NCBI RefSeq assembly: GCF_030272615.1
Contig: NC_081412.1
Span: 26,258,501-26,318,500 of the forward strand
Direction of reading: 5' to 3'
DNA: 60,000 nucleotides
Origin: Cryptomeria japonica
Taxonomy: Eukaryota > Streptophyta > Pinopsida > Cupressales > Cupressaceae
The translations under genes and the position numbers were made by a program. The notes beneath the pieces were generated by a model. It did no database searches. It was given only the letters and a program-made list of their open reading frames with translations, and was not told where the DNA came from. Shown here one piece after another: positions 45,048 through 57,949 of the stretch. Position 1 is the first letter of the stretch, and each line of letters starts with the position of its first letter.

Positions 45048-45954
45048 AGAAACTCATACAATTACACACACACATATATACATATATATAAATACAAGAT
45101 ACTATATATATATGAGTACGTGTATATATGTACAAAAATAAACTCATAGATATCCTTATTCAAACCTTCATATATGCTTGTATCATTCTCTCCTCACCTG
45201 ACCCCATTTGTGGGTAAAAGGGGTGTTTCGGGAGTGTTGCAAGGAGATTGGTTGATGTCGGATATTCATGTTCTGGCACATGCAGGTCTCCCCTCCAATG
45301 CATGTTATCTGTGTTTAGAATGCCCTGGGCAGCGTGGGTATAGTCTTCAATATGGCAGATATGATGTCTTCTTATGACAAATAGAGTCTGCCAGGCTATG
45401 TGTATTCATGCTAAGGTTTCTGGCTTTTGTTTTCTGATATTCTTGATTCATTGCATCGGATGTGATTGATATTAGCCCTGTGTTATATTGGGGACAGATA
45501 GCACTGGTTTCTGTTGCATTAATAGTGGTACAGCAGTGGTATTGGACTTTGCTTGGTTTTTAGATACCCCTTCTCTATCGGGTGGGGTTCATTCGGGTTA
45601 TTATAATCTTCTGCGAAATGATGGAATGTTTTTTTAGTGGTTTTGTGGAGGGAAGTTGAGATCAGCCCAGACTTAATCATTGTTTCAGATTTGTAGTAGG
45701 TCTATTGGATTAGCCTCTGTACAGGTCCTTTGTTTTTTTGTTGTTTTACTCCTATCTCCAGGCATATATTTTACTGGGGGCAGTTATTTATAATCATGTT
45801 CCTGGCAGACTCTATGATAATCTCGCATATTGGCATTTAAATGTGAATACATGGGCATATGAATTTATTTATGTTATGGAGCATCAGATGTCTGCTGTGT
45901 TAAAAGAAATTAAGGAACTATTAGAAATTGATCCTTTCCATTAGTGTAGGCAGA

Positions 45955-46033
45955 ATTGTAGCCTGGATAATCTCTTAAATTGAATCCTAAAAGGTTAAAA
46001 TGGTTTCAAGCTAAGGGATATCCAGGCTACAAT
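45955..46033 (+). other. Perfect 15-bp stem-loop in LINE 3' UTR
   Basis: ATTGTAGCCTGGATA (45955-45969) pairs with TATCCAGGCTACAAT (46019-46033) around a 49-nt loop, about 430 nt before the poly(A). G-C content in the stem is above the surroundings. It could be an RNA signal for reverse transcription or stability (inference). Confidence 0.8.
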
Positions 46034-47284
46034 CCTCTTACATAAAATAGAAAAGATGTTATTATTCATTGAATGATTTTTACAAATTATCATGTTTACT
46101 ATGCTACTAACAATTTGGCAAAGTAAGTTGCAATAAGGTTTTGCAGATTCGGGATACAGGACAAAAAGTTAAAGCTCGAAGTATTAGTGGATTCTCCATT
46201 TTTGTGAAGATGGATCCATCCAGAAAGTGTTGCAAGATTTTATGTACAAAAAGAAACTAAAATGTCTTAATAAGACAGCCACCACCCTCAGATGAGGAAT
46301 TGTAAAAATTTTCAGTTGTTTTTGTTATCTGATCCCTCATGGGATCTGGGCTAGACCGGAGGTTTTCTTATCTCCATTCTTTCCTACTGGTGCCCACACT
46401 GAATGGAGATGTAATAATTTTATAAAAGAAATAAAATTTGGCTTCGGCCTTTTATTGATCAAAAAAATAATAATTATCAAAGTGAAAATAGATATTTTTT
46501 GAATAACAATTAAAAATATTTAAATTTAGGATTAAAAGTTATTATATTATTTTGCATATTTTAAAATAATTACAAAATTTATGTTTTTCAAAAAGTATTA
46601 AAATAGAATGATTTCAAAAAGATATGTAAAATACAATTATAAAAAACACATATAATGATTAGATTTTTTTTAATAGAATAGTTGTACTTAATTTTTTATT
46701 TAATTTAATATAAATTGAATCAAAACCCTATAATTGGTTTAATATCTATATTTTGAGATAAAAAGGAATTATTAAAATTTATATATCTATTTAGAAAATT
46801 AAAAAAATCATAAGCCATTTTTATCTTTTGTTCGGGGGCAAGAGTTTCATATCCATATCATATAGAGAGCCTGTTTGAGCATATCTTGCAGCTGTGGAGT
46901 CCTCACTCAGCAGTTCTGGTTCCATTTCGAGTTTATATATCATTTTTTTTAAATACAAAGGAAATCCAAAAACAACCTAAAAAATCTATCATTCCTAAAA
47001 ATTTGCTCCTATAACACCACTTTTTTTAAAACCCATCATAGTGAAGATAAATAATTTTTGCAATATCTTAAATTTAAAAATATAAATCTCAACTTTACAA
47101 AAACTAAGTTTATTTTGAAAGCAAAAATAATAATCACATTTCATTTGTGCAAACTTATTGAATAAAAGCGCTTCAGTGAATGCAGTAGTATTGCCTACGG
47201 CAAGTACTAATAATAACATTGAATCTTGATAAAAAAATTGTTTTGGTCAAGATTTTATTAATAATATAATAATAATAATTGTAT

Positions 47285-48316
47285 CACCTTGTCTTCAAAG
47301 AGTAAGAACTAGTAAAATTGATAGAAATAAAGTGAAATGGTGTCCTCCAGATTCAATGCATTTCAAACTAAATTTTGATGGCTCCTCTAAAGGGAACCTA
47401 GGTGATGCAGGGATAGGAGTATGCATAAGGGATCACACGGGATGTGTTTTAGCTTTGAAAGTTGTTGTTATTCTGCCGGGTACTAACAACTTTGCAGAGG
47501 CATATGCTTTACTTGAAGGTATTCTACTAGTAAAAAAACTGAACATCTCATATATACACATTGAAGGCGATTCAGCTATTATAATCAACGCTTGCATAAA
47601 GAGAAATATTGATAATTGGTAGATAAGATATTTACTTGAACAAGCATGGACACTAATTGATACATTTACAAACTTCACCATTTCACATGTGTATAGAGAA
47701 GGGAACCGGGTTGCAGATCATTTGGCAAATATGGGAAGTTCTAAGGAGGAACTTAATATGATGGGTCCGAATTGTGATTTTGATTCTTATCCAATTCTTA
47801 AGGTAAAAATTTTGGAGGATATGGGTATAGGATAATATTACATATAGCTATACAGTGGTATTTTTCATAATGATATAAATTGGTATGTGTGATATTATAA
47901 GTGCAGGGTCCTGTGGTTTTGCTGCATCTATATATTGTGAAGGGATATTGATTTGAGAAGTGTGTTGGATTGTAAGTTGGATAAAGTCATAAGTGAGATA
48001 GATTGTGGACTACTATGTAAATATGCACAACTCTTGTGATGTTTTAGTTTAGACTGCATCTTGTTCAATACATTCTAGAAAATATTCGATACTAGGGGAT
48101 GTTTTATGGCACTCACTATTCTGGACACTATAAGATATTGTATTTCTTGGCATATTTGAGATTTAAATCTTACAACCTTTCTATGTATTGTAGAGCAAGG
48201 ATCAGAGTTTTTCTTACTGGTTCTTTTCTCCGGGAGCTCTTTGAATCAGCTTTATATAATAAAATATATTAAGTGGCACCGCCACCTTGTTTTGAAAAAC
48301 AAAAACAAAAAAAATT
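47285..48316 (+). mobile_element. 5'-truncated LINE fragment
   Basis: Starts shortly before the RNase H region and ends in an interrupted A-rich tail (48290-48316) after 'gtggcaccgccaccttgtttt'. I could not find a convincing target duplication, so the left border is approximate. Confidence 0.75.
47332..47835 (+). pseudogene. LINE RNase H remnant with one TAG
   Basis: 'KLNFDGSSKGNLGDAGIGVC' (first Asp), 'NNFAEAYALLEGILLVKKL' (Glu), 'IHIEGDSAIIINACIKRN' (second Asp), TAG at 47620-47622, then in-frame continuation 'FTISHVYREGNRVADHLANM' (last Asp) to TAA 47833-47835. All four catalytic positions are kept. The unknown LINE module does not follow. 168 codons including the internal stop and terminator, and otherwise well preserved. 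Confidence 0.88.
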
Positions 48317-49025
48317 AGTACTAAAAGATTTTCTTCTTTTGTAAAGAATTTAATAGAAATATAAAAATATAATAATAAGAATTTAAATATTAAAGTATGA
48401 TATATTTGGTGTACTTAATCTGCATTCCTTTAAAGATAGGTATGCTAGTAGAAATATTTGTTGTGTAATGCTTGTAATGAAATAGTATAAGTATTTATTT
48501 GAATTTTTATTTTATTTAACTTAAATGGTTTGAATCAAATCCCTATTAAATAGATAATTGATTTTATTACCTATATTTTCAAAAATAAAAAATAAAAAGT
48601 ATTAAAATTCATATATCTTTATATAGAAAAACTGCTTTAATTACAAGATTATCAATAAAAAATGAAAAACTCTATTTAAAATAGATATTTATTTTTTAAA
48701 TATAAAGAAATCTAAAAAAAAGCCTATAAAATCTATCATTCCTATAAATTTGCTCCTATAAAACAAAAAAATCATCCAATCATATTGTAGATAAATAAAT
48801 TCTAGATTAAAAATATAAATCTCAACTTTATAAAAATTAAGTTTATTTTGAAAATAAATTATCACTTTTGATTGGTGCGAGAAATCGGTTAATTAGGTTT
48901 AAGTGCAATAGTATTGCTTACGACAAGTACTCATAAATCAGTTATAGGGATTTGATTCACACTATTTAAATTAAATAGAATAAAAATTAAAAATTAAATA
49001 CAAATATTTTTTATAAAAAATAAAC

Positions 49026-49028
<3 letters not shown>

Positions 49029-49114
<86 letters not shown>
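49029..49114. repeat. (ATT)n microsatellite
   Basis: An uninterrupted run of about 28 ATT units. Confidence 0.95.
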
Positions 49115-49116
<2 letters not shown>

Positions 49117-49142
49117 TTTTAATACTTTTTGAAAATCATACC

Positions 49143-49262
49143 TTTTTTTTGGTCGATAATAGTTGTTGATTTTATATCGGGTTTTGACCTGGCTCAAACC
49201 AGATGGGGCTACAACCAGGGAGCCACCTCCCCATAGTCACAACTGACCAATTAAGAGATCAC
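49143..49262 (-). mobile_element. Short LINE/SINE 3' end, minus
   Basis: The plus-strand T8 at 49143-49150 is followed by the complement of CTATTATCGACC, very like the end of the fragment at 18553-19460 (TTATCGATC plus A8). About 110 bp of higher G+C follow to near 49262. No target duplication found. Confidence 0.5.
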
Positions 49263-51280
49263 TGAGTACAATTGTAATGCCCAAAATTCTATACACTTAA
49301 TGGACATTACACAACCTATTTATCCCACTCCAAACTTATGTATTTCACAATATATATTTTTATCAAAATCAAATGCATTTGTGAAAACTAAAAGTGATAG
49401 CTTAAACAATATATAACCTTTCTGACCAAATATAAATGTTAAAACAATAACATAATGCTTCTTTTACTTTAGATCACAACGTACCTCTTTCTAACCCAAT
49501 TTTCTCTCGTATTCCCTCACAATGTAACCGTCTTTCCCCTCATACCTGCACCTGCAAGATGTCTACATGTCTAGATATTAAATGCAAGATCTTGGATAGT
49601 TAGATACATGATCAACATGATAAATCGTATCCTTACTTTATCTAGATCAATCATACAATAATTGCCTACCATATTTGCATAGATGAACAAGGTAGGTATA
49701 AGATTCAGAAAGGACAGGCACGATGATTTCAAACCTAGAAGAACAAGACCTATGGACTAGACCTAATGTCTCAAGGGCTCATCATAGATGGCCTTGCCTA
49801 CATGAAAGTGCAAAGACTTCTTAGTTTGGAAAACAATTTAAAACCCATTTATTATGCAAGTATAAGAGTGGGTATGCAACCCTTTCTAGGGTCCAATTCC
49901 CCAAATAGTTTCCTCGTCCACTGCCACCTACATTGGTGAGATAGAGACAAAAATCCTAGGTAGTGCAACTTTATGCATAAGTCACACAACAACCTCCTCA
50001 CAAGGTTCCTCAAATAAACTACTCACAAGTTCTCAACATACACAAAGTATTTCCAATAACAAAAGAGTTCACTAACCATCAACTTTCTACACACATGAGG
50101 GAAGTAACATGAATACATTTCTAACTCGACAAGTACAAGGTATTATAATATAGTCTAAAGTGTAAGTTTGACTGGACCACTATAGAAGTATTCACAAGTT
50201 CCTAAGTTTGCAATGCATCAATTTAACTTAGGAATGAATTAGAGATAACCCTACCCAAGTAAACATTATCCCCAAACATCTTTTCTTATAATTGAACATG
50301 ATGCATACTAACTAAATTGATAATTTACAAAATCAAATAACAACCTTTAGATTAAATTAAATATTATTTGCCTAGTATGATCTTGGGAAGATAATCATAA
50401 GATTAAAGATCAAATTCACTTTTACTAATTCAACTTTCTCATTACCCAAAGTGTTTAAAGAAAAGAGGAATGATAACAATAGAAATCCAATGTCACCTTT
50501 GTATAATATCATCATCATGAGTTACATAGGTAATACCTACAAATACTTGTCTTTAGGCAAAAAGAAACAAACAAACCTCAATGACATTATAGACAAGAGA
50601 TGCAAGCGTCAAGTTCCTACCGAGTGGAAGTAAGTATAAGCAATGAGTAAAAATAGACTCTGTAGCAAAGGTGTAGACAGATAAGAGAAGTTTTGAAAAA
50701 TTTCATAGAGGCGAAGAGGTTTTTAAGTCGAAGAAAAATGATTTTAAAGCTAGCAGAAATAGTTTTCAATTTCCAAATCTCATTACATAGATCATGCCAA
50801 CTGTAGATGATTTATAGTTAAATGTGATGATTGATATCATGTTATGTATTATATGACACTTGGTGTTAAATAGATGATTTACAATTAGTAATAATATAAT
50901 ATAATAATAGTTTACATTTTTTTTAAAATACATAAAATAATATAAAGTATCTTAATTTATACTAATATTATGTATATGCAATCACTAAATTTTATATCAT
51001 TGATGTATAATTTTTTGTATAATTATTTAAAAACTTATAAAAATAATTTGTATTTTGAATATTAAATTAATTAGATATAGTCAAACTAAAATAAATAATA
51101 TATGAAAAATTAATTAAGATAAATAATGAAAGAAGATTATTTTGTAAAAAGAATTTACATTTGGATAAGAATCTTATCCTTATAAGAAAAAGTTGTTTTA
51201 AAAACTAAAAAAGCTCATCAATTTGCAAAAACAAGAGACAAGTTATTTAATTTAATCTATTAAAATCAATATTTAAGTTC
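49263..51280. other. Unassigned DNA, possibly an old LTR at the left
   Basis: TGTAATGCCC at 49273 and GGACATTACA near 49303 form an imperfect inverted pair of a type seen at gypsy LTR ends. A C-rich, non-coding stretch follows to about 50630, then very AT-rich DNA. No protein motif is recognised. Confidence 0.35.
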
Positions 51281-51284
51281 AAAC

Positions 51285-51995
51285 ATGGGCATGAGCCTGC
51301 AACACAATGGTGGTTGTGAGTCATTGTATCTCAACGGTCTTGTGTTTGAGTCCCTACCCTTGCCAAGTTTATGGTGGGGATGGCCGAATATAGGTGTTGA
51401 CTAGTGTTGGCTCTCGTGGTGACTGTTGAGCTCTGTCTCTCATGGTGGATGATCGGTTCGATGGTTGTTAGCAGCAATTGGTCAGTATTAGTGTGGTGCA
51501 CCCGGTAGCTCGAAGGATAGGGACACAGAGTGGTAGATGATGTGTGGCAACTCGTTAACGTAGGAGAAGTAGAGCTGACACGGTGGGAGTGAGCTAGATG
51601 GTGGCGCCAACATGGAAGATATGCACAGGTGGAGGATGGGAGGAGCAGTCAGTTGGGGAGAGTAGGAGTTGGCGAAAGGAAGCTGGTCAGAGACAAGAAA
51701 AGGGAGGAGAACACATAGTAGGAGGTGATGGGAGTATGAAGGAAGGATAGGTGGATGGAAGTGTCGGGGAGGAAGGAGGAAGAAGTGGTGGAGGAGAAAG
51801 GAGGGAGGATGGAGAAGAAGGTAGTGTGGAAGGATGAATGAAGGAGAGAAGAGGGTGGATGAAGAAGACAGGAAGAAGAGGAGGAAAAGGTGGAGAGAGT
51901 AGGGTGATAAATGAAGGAAGAGGAGTGTTGGGTTTAGGGAAGAGGTCCCCCTTGTGGCCTCTCCTGGTGCAAGTCGAGCTAATAATCCCTACTAT
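51285..51995 (+). other. G+C-rich retroposon-like block with a long purine tract and poly(A)
   Basis: Compositionally distinct from its AT-rich surroundings. The left end has a box B-like 'gtgtttgagtccctac'; the middle (about 51640-51930) is strongly purine-rich; the right end closes with A10 near 52015. Similar sequence around 'aagttcaaacat' occurs on both sides (about 51270-51285 and 52105-52120). Possibly a SINE-like or processed retroposon. Confidence 0.35.
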
Positions 51996-52206
51996 TAAAC
52001 TATCTAGAAAAAAAAAATTAAAAACTTTCCAAAACCATTGTTGTTTGCATTGACTAATCACATAAGAGATAAATAATCTAATATGATTAATTAAAATCTA
52101 TGTTTAAGTTCAAACATAGTAAATATGGTCAACTAAAAAAAAATACATGTGATTGGTGGAAAAGAAAAAAACTAATACATCTTAAAGGATGCAGTATTCT
52201 GCTGCT

Positions 52207-52465
52207 GTCAACGAGAACTAAATATAAAATAAATGAACGATTTAGAAATTAATTTTATGGATCAAAGGAATTAAAAAGGTTATAAATAAATAAAAGCTTC
52301 TATAAATGAAAATATATTACTATTATTGTGTGTCAACGGGAACTAAATATTCCAACTAAATATACAATAAATGAATGATTTAGAAATTAATATTATGGAT
52401 CAAAGGAATTAAAAAGGTTATAAATAAATAAAAGTTTCTATAAATTAAAATATATTACTATTATT
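52207..52465. repeat. Tandem duplication, 125-bp period
   Basis: Units start at 52207 and 52332 with GTCAACG.GAACTAAATAT. The bodies are nearly identical; the second has a short extra segment near its start. Confidence 0.9.
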
Positions 52466-54740
52466 TAAATTAACAAATTTATTCTTCTCAATAAGAAAAT
52501 GCATTGAGAATTTGAAACCAATCACTTAATAGAAACTTAAATAATAATAAGACTATTTATTATTAAAATATAATAATACTCTTTCAAGATAATCTACAAA
52601 ATATTCTAACCACTAAAATTCTATGAAAGTATTTTTTTTCTTTGCTTTATCAAAAAGAAAATTATTATGATTTAAAATAAAGAAATAACATAAGCCAACC
52701 AAATTTCTATTTTGTCAAAAATCTTTCTAAATTGCCATTGAAAAAAAATACAAGTTCCTATTTTTTATAGATTCTAATGCTTACAGATTTCTAATGTTCT
52801 AAAATTGCCTTAATAATATTAATACTTTTAATAATTAAAGAGATACTTTTCCTTTTCACATGCAAAAGTCTTTACAAAGGCCAAACATAAGGAAATAAAC
52901 AAATAAAGGATAACTATGAAATCATTCAACAATTTATTATATTTTTCTTTTTCTTTATCTCTCAAGTTTGCAAGGCAAGGGAAATTAGGAAATTGATGCA
53001 AATGCTTCTTCTGATTAAAATTTCCAGTAGATTTTGACTATCACGTAGGTGCAACAAATTTAAAGATCTGCCATCAAAAAAGTTCCTAAATAATTCCCTA
53101 CAACCTCAAAACAAGAGTCAAACTAAAATTGAATGGGAAGATTAAGAAGCTTGGCCCAAAGATGAATCTGATCAAATGATTCTAACAAAGGGTTAAAAAA
53201 CTAGATGCCATGGTTTTAGCATCAATGGACGGTTCAATAAAATTTATCAAATAAAACTTAAAAATCAATTACCCACACCATATCTCTATTATAGTAAAAA
53301 TATTATCAACATGAATGTATAAACCAAACCACAAAAGTAGAACAATATGTACACATCATATAACATAGATATATGTGCATGGAAAACCCTTGAAGGGTAA
53401 AAACCACTCTGAAGATAAACTCTATTAAGCCTTACTGGCAACCTCATTGGTTACAATTGATGCCTCACTGGCTACATTCAGGACACCAATCCTAGGAACA
53501 CCAATTCCTTAGAAGTTTAGAAGCACCAACTTCAAGGAGCACCAACCCCTTACAATACAAATAAACTAAATACACAAAGAACTACTCTATTCACAATATA
53601 AATCAATGGTTGTAGATGAGTTATACAACTCTTTTATACAAACACAATATATGCTCACAAATTCCTCTCAATGCAATGTACACCTTTGAACAACATTTAA
53701 TTCTAAGCATGAATCAATATAAATCAATGCAAGTCACCTTTGTTCACTTCCTTTTCTTGAACACATCTTCAAACTACATACTCTCTGGTTATCTTGGTTT
53801 CACCTGTAATAAATATGCAACATATCTTTATAAAATAAAACCTATATAAGTTTGCACCATCACCAAACACATTAACCACGACATCCTTTTGTTCCTGCAT
53901 TTCTAAACAAGACAACAATATTTTTTATTTACAACAACAATTTGGACATAAATAAAATATTCATGAACTTATAAGAAACAAAGAATGTACACAATATCTA
54001 TTATAACCCTCACTCCATTAAATACCATTATCTTTGTCTATCAAACCCTTCCATACATAATCTTATAAACCCTTACTATATCATCAATCGTCAACTTTCT
54101 ACAACGGCAAATAAACAATATGCATGTTACTTCAATCAAATTTTATGATCTTCATTTCTTTTTCTAGACAATGGATGACTTTACACAACAACACCTATTC
54201 CAACCTCCAATGTGAAACATATTTCAAACATTTATAAACCCCCATTCAACCTTTGATTGTACGTCTTTACTGTTGTAACAACAAATAAGAAAGTTCATTC
54301 TGTATCATTCAGATTTTCTTTTTACTTTCATTTCTTTGTAGAAAATAGAATAACTTTTCTATCAATGCACATCTCTACTTTTCTCAACCACACTTCTTCA
54401 CATTCAAAACCTTTAGACAGTTGGAGAAATCTGACTAGTAACTTCTTGTCAAGTTTTTACCACTAAAACTTGCTATTAAGATTTTAAACTTTAATGCATA
54501 CCCTTGATTATTAAGGCTTAAATAACAGTGTGGGTCATAATATTATAGCGTATATTTAATGAATAATGTTGTTAATACTTAGTATTATGCATTTTATACC
54601 AACCAATAAAATTTTAGTCGTGATAAATAAATTTTTGTTGCCAAAATGACATGAATTGAAAACTTTGTTCCAATCCTTCAAATATCAAGCCCAGACATAT
54701 TATTGTCACCTTATGCATCTCATTATTGATAACTCAATGA
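52466..54740. other. AT-rich DNA with a possible minus-strand LTR remnant
   Basis: Around 53370-53570 the words 'catggaaaacccttgaaggg' and 'aaaaaccact' recall the mid-LTR segment of the related LTRs at 33239 and 54741. It is too diverged to bound. Elsewhere I see nothing. Confidence 0.3.
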
Positions 54741-56242
54741 TGAACAGTGAGTACCAAACCGACACTGAGGGGGGGGTGAATCAGTACAGACACAAAAACT
54801 TTTCCTAAACCAGTTTGACTACAAACAGTGCACTTGACAGACAAACACTAATACCGATCTAAACTAGATTACTACCGGTTAAACATAATGAGATTGTGAA
54901 AGACATAAACCGGCAACACTTAGCTTTCCATATAATCTACTCCCTCATTTCCATTTCATCCTTATGCATAAGCAAATAATCTATCATCAGAGATACAATA
55001 ATTTACTAAAACAACATGATTCACCACTAAACAGGAAATAACAAAACATCACATGAAAGAGGCATCACACATGACACACATATTTTTCACGTGGAAACTC
55101 AACTGGGAAAAACCACGGTGGGGATGAATACCCACAAGTTGTTTTTGAACTCTTTAGAAGTTCGCTCTGTTAGGAGCCTAGTCTGGTTAAAGACTGTTAC
55201 AACAGGTTCTGTTAGGAATCAATCCTGTTAGGGATCACCCGGTTAAGGGATGGCTAGAATACCTGGGGTTAAACCCTGTTAAAGGTTACCTTATTAGAGG
55301 ATTTTATGAACTCAATGGCTTTGAGTCACCTTGATAAAGGATTTACAACAAGCTGGTTAAAGCTACCCTGTTAAGGGATTTTCCAACTATTGAAGTGATT
55401 AGAGATCAACAGGTATTACAATGATCTGGTAATAGCACTCAATGCCAATGCAGATTCATTTTAGTTCCTTCCTTCTAAACACACACTTTGCAGGTGTCAA
55501 TTCTCTTATTTGGTCTGGCAAGAATCATGTATCTCTGCACTTAGATACACACACAACATTTGCCAACAACCTCAACATGAAACACAACATCAACCTTATA
55601 GGAAACAAATAGGTCGGTAGCATAAACCCTAAACCCTAAACATTTAGGTTGAGAAATTCAGTCGGTTCAATCTTGACCATTGAACACTTTGCATTTGAAT
55701 ACAACGGTCTTCAACATATCTCAAGACATTCTCCATCGTTCGTTCTTCACCGCTTCTTGGAGGCGATAGCCCATCATGCGTTCTTCACCATTTGCAAGGA
55801 CTTCACACATTCCCGAGGTAGATAGGATCAATCCCCTTCATGCAAGATCCTTCACGCGCACGAGGCTAACGTGGCAACATGATCTGATCTCCATTACAAT
55901 GCTAACTCATCACACAATGCCATCAGTTGAATCACACAGGCTCGAAACACTTCAACCGGAAACCCTGAGGCTGGGACTACCAACCGGTAGTCATACCATA
56001 TTAAACCTTGATAGAAAACATTCCATAACTTGGACAAACATACCGCTTCACCTTTTTCACATGTACCGGTTCACAACATTATACCGGTTCACTTTACCAG
56101 TTGCTTAACTTCAATAAACCGGTTCACTCTTCAACATATTACCAGTTCACTCTTCAGCATATTACCGGTTCTCTCTTTAGCATATTGACATCAATGACAA
56201 CACAATATCATCATGTCAACATACTTTGCACATATGCCAACA
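54741..56242 (-). repeat. LTR, minus orientation, related to the LTR at 33239-34258
   Basis: The minus strand begins TGTTGGCATATGTGC and ends ...CTCACTGTTCA after a C8 run and CTCAGTG. It shares the 'ccccaccgtggtttttccc' segment with the plus-strand LTR, so it is the same superfamily. It contains many ACCGGT words near its start. No clear 5-bp flanking duplication (AATGA versus ATTAT), and some internal-type sequence follows to the right (to about 56520). It is therefore a broken element rather than a clean solo LTR. Confidence 0.7.
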
Positions 56243-56544
56243 ATTATATCCCAACTCAAGGTTCAAAGCATGTTACTAAGCAGTCACATCTTCCAAACCA
56301 CTCTTCGTCTAAACCAATCTAGAACCTTACTAACATGCACCACTATATAAACCTGCCTTACTTACATATGCACAAATACTACCGTCATAACATGATGATG
56401 ACACTATGAAGAATGTTTCCAATAAGCCACCCTATTGATAATGCACATAACTAAGTATCCACCAATACTCACCCTTTGATACCTTGTCATCTTGTCACCA
56501 ACACTTTTTGAAATCAATGACAAACATGCCAAAGCCAACAAGAT

Positions 56545-57566
56545 ATGCATGCACCAAAACAAGAGTACACAATGAAATACATATGCCCTTATTCATTCAA
56601 AAGAAGCATACCAATGCCTCCTTTTCCTCCACATTTTGTGACACTAAAATTTGACAAGTATAGAGGCAAGGGAGATCCTAAGGCACATATAAGAGAGTTT
56701 TTTACAGCATGCCTAGAGGTAGCAAAAGAGGAAACATATTTGACGCGACTATTTCCACAAAGTCTAGGTGGACAAGCTATGGAATGGCTCTCACAACTCC
56801 CACAAGGAATTACATCATGGAATGATTTGGCAAAGGCTTTCATACAACATTTCTCCCACAATATTGAAACTGATGTGTCAGTGACTACTTTGTGCAACAC
56901 CAAGCAGAAAAATAGAGAATCCTTTGCATCATCTTACAGTCATGGAGAAGCTTGGCTAGTCTATGCTCTTGTGATATCCCAAAAAAACAAATGATGGAAA
57001 TATTCACTCAAAATTTTAATAAGGACATTGGATATGAACTTAGAAAATCTTGTTTGTCCACTTTGAAAGAAGTCATTGAAAAGGGATTGGCAACTGAGAA
57101 ATTACTCATTGAACAAGGAACCATAAAGCTATTGAAGGACAATAAAGATGAATCAAACGGGAAGGATAAACCTTGCTTTTGGAACAAAAACAAGAATACC
57201 GTTAACGGTGGGGTAGTAGATGCAAATGTGGTAAAACCAAAGATAACTTTCCCTGGCGCAAGTTCATCTAATTTCAATAATCAAGTGAATGCTCAAAGGC
57301 CATCAAAGCCTCCAAGAAAATACACTCCAATGGGAGAGCCAATTAAGATATCATTTAAGAAATCGGTTGCAAACAAGCTTATAACAATACCGAACAATCC
57401 ACCATATGAACCAAAAGTGATACCTGCATGGTGGAATGATGATGAGTTTTGTGAGTACCACAATAGAAAAGGATATAAGACTAGCAATTGTCATAGATTG
57501 AAGAACATCATACAAGATCTTATTGACAAAGGCAACATAGAAGTTGATGGTCACACTTTCAATTAG
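56545..57566 (+). pseudogene. gypsy gag, frameshifted
   Basis: 'PPFPPHFVTLKFDKYRGKGD' and 'FPQSLGGQAMEWLSQLPQGI' identify the retrotransposon gag domain in the first part (56545 to about 56930). A frameshift near 56930 moves the protein to the frame that ends at 57566, which begins with 'CDIPKKQMMEIFTQNF', has 'EKGLATEKLLIEQGTIKLL', and closes with the knuckle-like 'CEYHNRKGYKTSNCHRLKN'. The N-terminus appears truncated near 56545. Confidence 0.85.
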
Positions 57567-57949
57567 GAACATGTGATGTTTAAGGAACCATTTCCTAAAC
57601 ATGATAAAGGAAAATCCAAAGTAGACAACCAAGCTAATTATGCCAAGATGTCCTATGATTAATTATTCCACCGCTAGACAATCATGTTTTTACCATTATT
57701 ATAAAGGACAAAACTCCTGAAGTTTCTACCCAAAGGAGTAAGGTTGTTTTGAAAGGCATTAGACCATCATCTTGACCATCCCCTAAATGTAATGTTACAA
57801 CCAAATGAGGTAAAGTCACCTTGCAAGGTGTTCCATCCAAGACCACAACTTCATCATCTACCAAGTATGATTATGACCTTGTAGACTAGTTAGGGAAGAC
57901 ACCCGTCCTCATCTCCATCCTTGAGCTTTTCTTTATATCCCCTTCACAT

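Larger units (their letters stand above)
38570..46467 (+). mobile_element. Complete L1-type LINE with intact ORFs
   Basis: Bounded by a perfect 17-bp duplication TAATAATTATCAAAGTG (38553-38569 and 46468-46484) and a short A7 tail after TTATTGATC. Both ORFs are open over their full length, so this is a recent insertion and a candidate for an active element. The 5' UTR is only 36 nt, which may mean slight 5' truncation. The 3' UTR is about 1.9 kb and contains microsatellites and a strong hairpin. Confidence 0.95.
46490..48960. repeat. Second AT-rich duplicated block around a truncated LINE
   Basis: About 46560-47222 and about 48440-48945 share 'tctatcattcct.aaatttgctcctataa', 'caagtact' after a 'gtattgc.tacg' word, and other runs in order. 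They are diverged direct repeats, with the LINE fragment between them. Confidence 0.7.

Noticed and set aside
44790-45149. Frames on both strands rich in Tyr, Ile, Val, Cys and Thr
   Set aside because: They are translations of TA and TG microsatellites.
49273-49312. Inverted pair TGTAATGCCC / GGACATTACA as a transposon terminus
   Set aside because: Only about 10 bp with one mismatch, and no partner LTR or target duplication; mentioned only as a hint.
51687-52061. Pro/Ser-rich minus-strand frame of 124 codons
   Set aside because: It is the antisense of a purine-rich tract, which gives Pro/Ser/Leu codons without being a gene.
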